Of a stretch of DNA of 64,000 nucleotides, positions 58,321 to 64,000 are shown one piece after another. The notes beneath the pieces were generated by a model. It searched no databases. It was given only the letters and a program-made list of their open reading frames with translations, and was not told where the DNA came from. Source of the DNA: Meandrina meandrites. Its lineage: Eukaryota; Cnidaria; Anthozoa; Scleractinia; Meandrinidae. Each line of letters starts with the position of its first letter. Within the stretch, counting starts at the first letter, position 1. The translations under genes were made by a program, and so were the position numbers. The stretch covers positions 19,377,937 through 19,441,936 of the forward strand of contig OY855905.1 of assembly GCA_963693305.1 (NCBI GenBank), in the 5' to 3' direction.

Positions 58321-59251
58321 TCATGCGCAAAGTGTTGTCCATTTTGATCTGAATTTCATCATAGTATTATTTTTAACAGCAATGGTACGTTCATATAGGA
58401 TCTTTTCGTTGAGTAAAAGAAGGAAGATATCAAGACTTGGAGATACCATATTCAGCCAGGACAGAAAAATGTGATACTTAGCAATAATAAGGAAATGATT
58501 CAGGGCATAAAAACTGCTTGATTCTGGTTTATAACCGTAAAAAATATCTGTATCAATTAAGATGACTTTTTCTGATCGCTTTTCATTCCACCATGCAATA
58601 ACTTTTTGCCAGAATGTTTGTACCGCCGAACACTCATAAAGCAGATGAGATAAGGTTTCATATGGAGAGCTACAACGATCGCAACGTGGAGAAATTTTCA
58701 ATTTCATTTTATGAAGTCTGCTGTTGGTGGGTAGAATATTATGTATGATCTTATATTGGAAACATCTGAGTTTGTTTTCTAATGTAACCTTGAAAGGCAA
58801 TTCATAAATGGCTTTAATAGGAAGACATTTTTCAATTAGTTTAGTTTCTACGTTTGGAGCTTTGAACACTTTAAAAACAAGCAGTTCGCGAGCAGATTTG
58901 GCAGTGACATTCGCAGGAGGAAGGTCTTTGCTGTCAACATCAGTAAGCATTCGTTCAGAATTTACAATTGATCTTTTCCATACCTCAGGGATCGCGGCAA
59001 GAAGGCCATTATATGTTAGGAAATTTACTGTCATACCATATTTATGTTGAAACTCGGATCTTGATAAAAACTTTCTATTCTCGTTTAGCAGATGACAGAT
59101 TTTGATTATTCCTTTTCTATGCCAGGATGGGTAGAAGACTGATTTCCCATCTATTTTAATAAAGCGGTTGTTCCAAATAATTTCATTTTCATATTCTTTA
59201 GCAGAAGAAGGGTCTTTGGAATGTAGCTCCTGCCAGACAGTCAATATTTCC
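58321..59251 (-). pseudogene. LINE ORF2: C-terminal segment with zinc-knuckle
   Basis: Continues the LINE ORF2 in another frame, about 305 codons. It has a CDRCSSPYETLSHLLYEC segment (CCHC-type C-x2-C-x8-H-x4-C) typical of the C-terminus of L1/Tx1-group proteins, followed by FWQKV. Separated from the RT part by a single-base frame slip near 59245-59255. Confidence 0.88.
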
Positions 59252-61394
59252 TTATTTATTTAGATCAGGTGCATTAAAATTGCATTCCAAAAGAAAAGAG
59301 CCACCATATTGGGATGTAGCCAATGAGAAGAGGGAGCACCATTTGGTATCACCAGCTTCATATAAACGTTTAACCCATGCTGCTTTTAAAGACTTGTCTA
59401 TCATGGTGAAATCTACCATGTTAAGGCCACCTTTCTCTATAGGACCTATAAGCGTGTTGCGTTTGACCTTATCAGGCTTAAAGTTCCATATGAACTTGAA
59501 GCAAATATCATTAACTTCACTAGTAAATTTCGGTGGAGTTGTAAGAACAGAAGTATTATAAACAAGCTTGGAGATGGCGAGGGTTTTAATGATACAAATT
59601 CTTCCCATTAGCGTTAAGCCTCTGGTCGTCCATTGGTTTAAAATTTTCTTTAGCGCAGCAAGTTTTTCCTCGAAATTTATTTTGTAGCTAACAGAAGGAT
59701 CGTATGCGAAAGCTACACCTAGCACGATTACATATTTTTCAGGCCACGAAATATTGAATGGAGAACGTTTACCTAAATTGCATTTGAGACTGCCAAGCCA
59801 CATTCCTTCCGTTTTAGAAATATTTATTTTTAGACCTGAACAGGCTCCAAAATCATTTAAAAGATTGAACAAGTGATTAGCAGAGCAATCATCTTTTATA
59901 AATGCGGTGATATCATCCGCGTACATACTTAATTTTAATTCGGTGTCGTTTATTTTCAAACCACGGATATTTTCATTTTTTCTAATTGCTTGGCCTAGTA
60001 CCTCAATTGCCAGGACAAATAAGAGCCCCGATAAGGGGCACCCTTGTCGGACTCCTCTTTGAAGCAGAAAGAAATTGGACGCAAACCCGTTATTTATCAC
60101 ACAGCTGGTGATATTGGAATAGAAGGTGTGGATCCATTTTTGGAACATTGGCCCAAAGTTCATTAATTCAAGGACTTTGAACAGATACTTCCACTCTAAG
60201 GAATCAAATGCTTTTTCAAAATCTATAAAGAGTAACATGCCAGGTAGTTGTTTTTTCTCATACAATTCAATTACATCCGATATTAGCCGAATGTTTTCTC
60301 CTATAAAGCGGTTTTTAACATACCCTGTTTGGTCACTATTTATCAAACTAGGTAAAACTTTCTCTAATCGTTTTGCTATACATTTCGTAGCTATTTTGTA
60401 GTCAATGTTCAACAAAGAAATTGGCCGCCAATTTTTGAGGAGGAGGGTGTCTTTATTCTTTTTAGGCAACAATGAAATCACACCTCTCCTTTGCGAGATC
60501 GACATTTCACCTCTGCAATAGGCGTCATTTAAACAGTCTGTTAAAGGAGTTACTACGAATTCCCAAAAGCACAAATAAAATTCTGCAGTCAGTCCATCTG
60601 TACCTGGGGTTTTATTTTTCTCGAACGTTTTGAGAGAGGATAAGCATTCTTCTTCGGTGATGAGGCCCTCGCAGGATTTTTGCTGCTCGTTATCAAGTCT
60701 CTGTACATTGTCAGGATTTAAGAAGGATGAGGCTGACGCATCAAATGTGTTATCCGTTATTTGCGAGGCATATAAAGCTTTATAAAATGTTTCCATCTCG
60801 CACAAGATCCTCTTTGGTTCCTCGACATACTCGTTTTGATCTGTTTTTAATTTAACAATATGCTTCCTTTCATGTGAGCGCTTCTCAAGATTCATGAAAT
60901 ATTTCGTATTTCTTTCGCCATGTTCGTACCACCGTGCCCTGCTTCTTATAATCGCGCCTTTTGTTTTGTGTTCAGCGATCCTTTGAAGATCAAGCTTGAC
61001 ACGTTCAATTTCTGTTACTAAATTGGCTTCTTGTGGATTTTGATCAAGACGCATATTTAAATGTTTTAACTTGCAGAGTAAATTTATTTCTCTCGACTTT
61101 TTACTTTTAGCAAGACGTTTAGAGAAACGGATACAAAAGTCTCTGATCTCCATTTTAATCATTTCCCAATAAAGTCTTTTATCGCTTGTTCCACTATGTT
61201 TTTCCTTGGCTTGTAGTAAAAAGAATTTTAGGTTTGTTACAAATTCTTCATTATTAAGAAGAGAGTTATTAAATTTCCAAAACCCTGGACCGGTTGTTTT
61301 TTGGTTATTTTTATATGCGATTTCGGCGTAAATTGGGGAATGGTCTGAATCGTAATATGACAACACGTCCGTTTTACTAGTACGAGGATCTAAA
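59252..61394 (-). pseudogene. LINE ORF2: endonuclease end and reverse transcriptase
   Basis: About 710 codons read without a start. Seen in order: SDHSPI (endonuclease end), RARWYEHGERNTKYFMNLEK, NWRPISLLN, LLFIDFEKAFDSLEW (motif A, near 60200), RGVRQGCPLSG (motif B, near 60040), LSMYADDITAF (catalytic YADD, near 59920). All RT motifs are intact, so the copy is fairly young. A stop at 59252 marks a one-base frame slip relative to the next segment. Confidence 0.92.
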
Positions 61395-61404
61395 TGTAGT
61401 AAAT

Positions 61405-62132
61405 GTTGTATTTTATCAGGTATCGAATGATTCGGAGCTCACACGATAATTAAAACTGCCGGACCAAACTGATTCAAACGCCGCTCTTCTGCCGTACTTT
61501 ATTCATCAGTTAGGTTCGGCACATGAGTGGAGCGGCGTTTGGAACGGGCCTAAATTTCGTCGATACCACTTCAATCACAACCATCTGATAATCAATACTT
61601 AGTACTTTACTTCGCCATTTCTAGAGAAACCGTTCTAGGGTCACTGCAAGGAACAAAAGTGCCTAAAAAATCTAAGCGTAGTTAAAAATTTCCCTTCTTT
61701 ACTGTTTCACAATTCCGTGTTTTAGAATATTCCGTCATTCCGTCGTGCCGTCCCATCATTCCTCCATCTCGCCGAATAGGGTCACCCCTCGGTAACATGT
61801 GTGCAATGCAATCAAGACATACAAAACAAATTGCATATGCGTATTGCAAACTTATCATTTTATTGGAGATTTTTGGCAAGATAACATCTCGTTTTCGTGC
61901 ATGCCCCTTGTCTCAGCTGGGTACGTCAGTTTGCTCTTCAAGTTTTACGAATATAGACCTTTTATAATGTGTTTACACTAGTGGATTGCGGAAAGTCACT
62001 AGGGGAGTCGCGAGAAATACTGACGGATCTAAAATTTTTGCTAAATCGCCTCTATTTTTGGAAGGTGCGCGCCTCATAACTTTTAGCTTTCTTTGATTCC
62101 GTCCAGTTAAGTTGAATCCTTCCCGAGAAGAA
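61405..62132. other. Upstream region of the NHL-repeat gene
   Basis: Presumed promoter DNA. Apart from the hairpin at 61472-61544 and a CCGTCATTCCGTCGTGCCG run near 61732-61750 that resembles the arm units of the element at 216-1395, nothing was recognised. Confidence 0.4.
61472..61544. repeat. Short hairpin next to the LINE
   Basis: ATTCAAACGCCGCTC and GAGCGGCGTTTGGAA form an inverted pair with an inner region GCCG...CGGC that also partly pairs. Confidence 0.65.
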
Positions 62133-63320
62133 ATGGCTGGAGCAATAGTGGTAGGTATGTTTAAAGCCACTCTTGGATTGCTCGTTGACAAAAGCCGTGA
62201 CTTATTAGCAGAAGAGTTGAAGGGAGGCGATGTCGCGGATGAAAAACTTCGCAACTGGATCGTGCGAGAAATCGATGCAATGGATTTGAAGCTGGATGCC
62301 ATAGCTTGGAAGGACCTTGGGGCAAGCGTGGACTTCTTCAAGGAAGGAATCTTGCTCATATATAAGGTGTTTGAAAAACCAAATAACGGCAAGGACAGCG
62401 CAGCACCTGACTTAGCAATGAAGAGGGAAGAAATCAAGTTAGACGGCAGCTCACTATCTTCTACAGCTGGCCTAACCACAGTTGCCGACAGAATGAAAAA
62501 CTTGACGTTGACTGATTCAGATGAATCAACGAAAGAAGTACTCTCTGATGCGAAAAAGAGATTCGAGGACGCGCCCAAGAAAGCAACCGATGCTTTTAGC
62601 AACGCATCTCTACGCCCTGCGGATCGCGTGTTAGCCATGCAGTATCGTATTATGGCGACACTACTCGAGAAAGTGGATAATCCTGCCGCTGCACTGACTA
62701 CTTGTAAGTTATGCTTGGAACAGGTTCACTCCATGACGTTGGTTCGGAAAAGTGTTAAAGTTGAACTCAAGAAATGTTTCAGGTCTTTTCTCAGCAGGGA
62801 TGAACGAAGGGAAATCATTTCTGCTGTCTGCCACATCAATCATGTCGTCCATGTTATTGCACAGATGGTTGGTGATAATAAAGCAGTCTTGAACTGGCCT
62901 TGCATCAGTTTCAAAGAAGAGAAGCTTGATCCCTTACGTGACGTGCAAGTAGTGAAGATGTTGAGAAAACTACACAAGCAGCAGTCTTGTGCAGTATGGT
63001 CATTTGGTCAGGAAGCTAGTGAAGAGGGCCACAATTTGAAGATTCCTCAAGGTATCACCACAAACACTCGAGAGCAGTTCGTTGTAGCAGACAACAGCAA
63101 TTGTGAAATAAAAGTGTTTGACAGCAAAGGCAAGTTTTTGTCCCATTTCCCCATTCTCAGTGACAAGGATTCAGTGTTGAGAGTCCAAAGTATAGCCACA
63201 GATCTGAATGGCAGAATGTACATTCTGGTAGATTCCGAGGCAGCTAACACTGTGTATGTGTTTAGCGACACACAAGCTAATTTGAATGGTTTCTCGCTGA
63301 AAAAAAAGACTAAGACTTAG
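62133..63320 (+). CDS. NHL-repeat protein, N-terminal part (frame broken)
   Basis: Intronless frame from the ATG at 62133 to a stop at 63318-63320, 395 codons. The first 85 residues (MAGAIVVGMFKATLGLLVDK, DAMDLKLDAIAWKDLG) look helical and are followed by a Ser/Thr/Lys linker, a helical region around residues 170-280, and then NHL-type beta-propeller units (LKIPQGITTN, VADNSNCEIKVFDSKGKFL, QSIATDLNGRMYILV). I do not know a name for the N-terminal domain. The upstream TTG of the frame at 62112 was not used. The propeller continues in another frame after 63320. Confidence 0.75.
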   Translation: MAGAIVVGMFKATLGLLVDKSRDLLAEELKGGDVADEKLRNWIVREIDAMDLKLDAIAWKDLGASVDFFKEGILLIYKVFEKPNNGKDSAAPDLAMKREEIKLDGSSLSSTAGLTTVADRMKNLTLTDSDESTKEVLSDAKKRFEDAPKKATDAFSNASLRPADRVLAMQYRIMATLLEKVDNPAAALTTCKLCLEQVHSMTLVRKSVKVELKKCFRSFLSRDERREIISAVCHINHVVHVIAQMVGDNKAVLNWPCISFKEEKLDPLRDVQVVKMLRKLHKQQSCAVWSFGQEASEEGHNLKIPQGITTNTREQFVVADNSNCEIKVFDSKGKFLSHFPILSDKDSVLRVQSIATDLNGRMYILVDSEAANTVYVFSDTQANLNGFSLKKKTKT

Positions 63321-63882
63321 AGGCCGCTGTTTGACAGTGAACAACAACAATCAAGTACTTGCATTGGTGGAGGAAGATCGGAGTAACACCCCTAGTGCGT
63401 GCATGACGATCTGGAGTGAAGTAGAAGTGTACCACACTGATGGACAACTTGTTCGCCGCTTTGGACAGAGAATATTGAAAGATGCAGTAGACATCACAGC
63501 TACCAATGATGGCGGCGTTTTGGTACTGCAAGGAAATTCTTGTGTTTATGTGTTCAACGCCCAGGGGAGCCATGTTTACAAATTCGATGTGATGGGAAAT
63601 ACCGGTTCTCCAAGAGGCGCTGCGATTGTATTCGAGCAGGGAACTGAACATGTTTTTGTCGCTTCGTCAAATTCAGAATATGATCGCCTGCAAGTGTCAA
63701 TATACAGCAAAGATGGCAACTGTCTTCGCAGCATTCAACTTCATGATAAAGGGAATTGGTGTATTACAGGGATGACAGTCACGATGCAGTTGAGCATCGC
63801 TGTGTCCATATCCCGGCGTTACCAATCGATGAAATCGATATCAATCGATATCAATCAATCGATTGATATTGATAATCGATGA
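63308..63882 (+). pseudogene. NHL-repeat continuation after a one-base slip
   Basis: From about 63308 the propeller continues in the +1 frame (VEVYHTDGQLVRRFG, DAVDITATNDGGVLVL, VYVFNAQGSHVYKFD, SIYSKDGNCLRSIQL). The switch lies at an eight-A run (63300-63307), so it is either a real pseudogene break or a homopolymer assembly error. The last 20-30 codons are translated ATCGAT repeat and not protein. The gene may be cut short by that repeat. Confidence 0.7.
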
Positions 63883-63985
63883 TCAATCGATAAAGAAGAT
63901 TTTTGTGACCTTATCGATTGGCATCGATTGTTATCAATTGGTATCGATTGCCATCGATTGTTATCGATTATCACAATGCAGTTTT
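63815..63985. repeat. ATCGAT-rich repeat
   Basis: About eleven ATCGAT words in 160 bp, in irregular spacing with TATC, TGATATC and TGGC spacers. It begins directly after the NHL frame and reaches the window end. Confidence 0.85.
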
Positions 63986-64000
63986 TTTTTTGTTTTTCGT

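Larger units (their letters stand above)
57932..61394 (-). mobile_element. 5'-truncated LINE (L1/Tx1-like) with poly(A) tail
   Basis: Minus-strand non-LTR retrotransposon. The 3' end is an 18-A tail (T run at 57932-57949) just after AATAAAG (57961-57966 region). The 5' end is cut within the endonuclease, of which only the last motif SDHSPI remains. A 10-bp repeat TGTAGTAAAT at 57923-57932 and 61395-61404 fits as target-site duplication. Frames at 59252-61366 and 58321-59244 make up the truncated ORF2. It cannot be active. Confidence 0.9.

Noticed and set aside
61973..62638. 221-codon minus-strand open frame
   Set aside because: Antisense shadow of the NHL-repeat gene, Ser-rich with no family features.

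Overview
This is a eukaryotic nuclear window from an animal, most likely an anthozoan cnidarian such as a stony coral. The evidence is AT-rich DNA, many short phase-matched exons with GT-AG borders in long introns, animal-only protein families, and a dense load of short fold-back DNA elements in introns. Genus cannot be decided from the sequence alone. Exon models were built by hand from splice signals, phase and protein similarity remembered from known families. No alignment program was run.

Layout: (1) 1-3658 is repeat territory, with an 1180-bp Mutator-like fold-back element that carries a 5S rRNA-like sequence. (2) 3659-10806, minus: a secreted collagen-like protein ending in seven EAR repeats (a predicted seven-bladed propeller). 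One intron holds a 67-bp tandem array that copies one of its collagen exon borders, plus a dead reverse transcriptase. (3) 13661-23463, plus: a ten-exon Polycomb RING finger (PCGF) gene, closest by eye to PCGF6. (4) 26293-48481, minus: a complete 19-exon adhesion GPCR of the ADGRA (GPR124/GPR125) type, with leucine-rich repeats, LRRCT, Ig, hormone-receptor domain, GAIN/GPS, seven membrane segments, and a very long repeat-rich cytoplasmic tail ending in a PDZ ligand. (5) 49037-56893, plus: eight-exon dihydropteridine reductase (QDPR), divergent from the receptor across about 555 bp. (6) 57932-61394, minus: a 5'-truncated, frameshifted LINE with poly(A) and a likely target-site duplication. (7) 62133-63882, plus: an intronless NHL-repeat gene with a frame break in an A-run, running into an ATCGAT-rich repeat at the window end.

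The genes are not an operon or a pathway; they are independent animal genes (extracellular matrix, chromatin, receptor, tetrahydrobiopterin recycling). Joined across all exons, the receptor (5205 nt), PCGF (918 nt), QDPR (723 nt) and collagen-EAR (1608 nt) models each give a whole number of codons with no internal stop, which is strong internal support. The most interesting items are the collagen-EAR architecture, the receptor tail and its possible alternative soluble isoform, the 5S-bearing mobile element, and a 12-copy TAACGG cluster in a PCGF intron.
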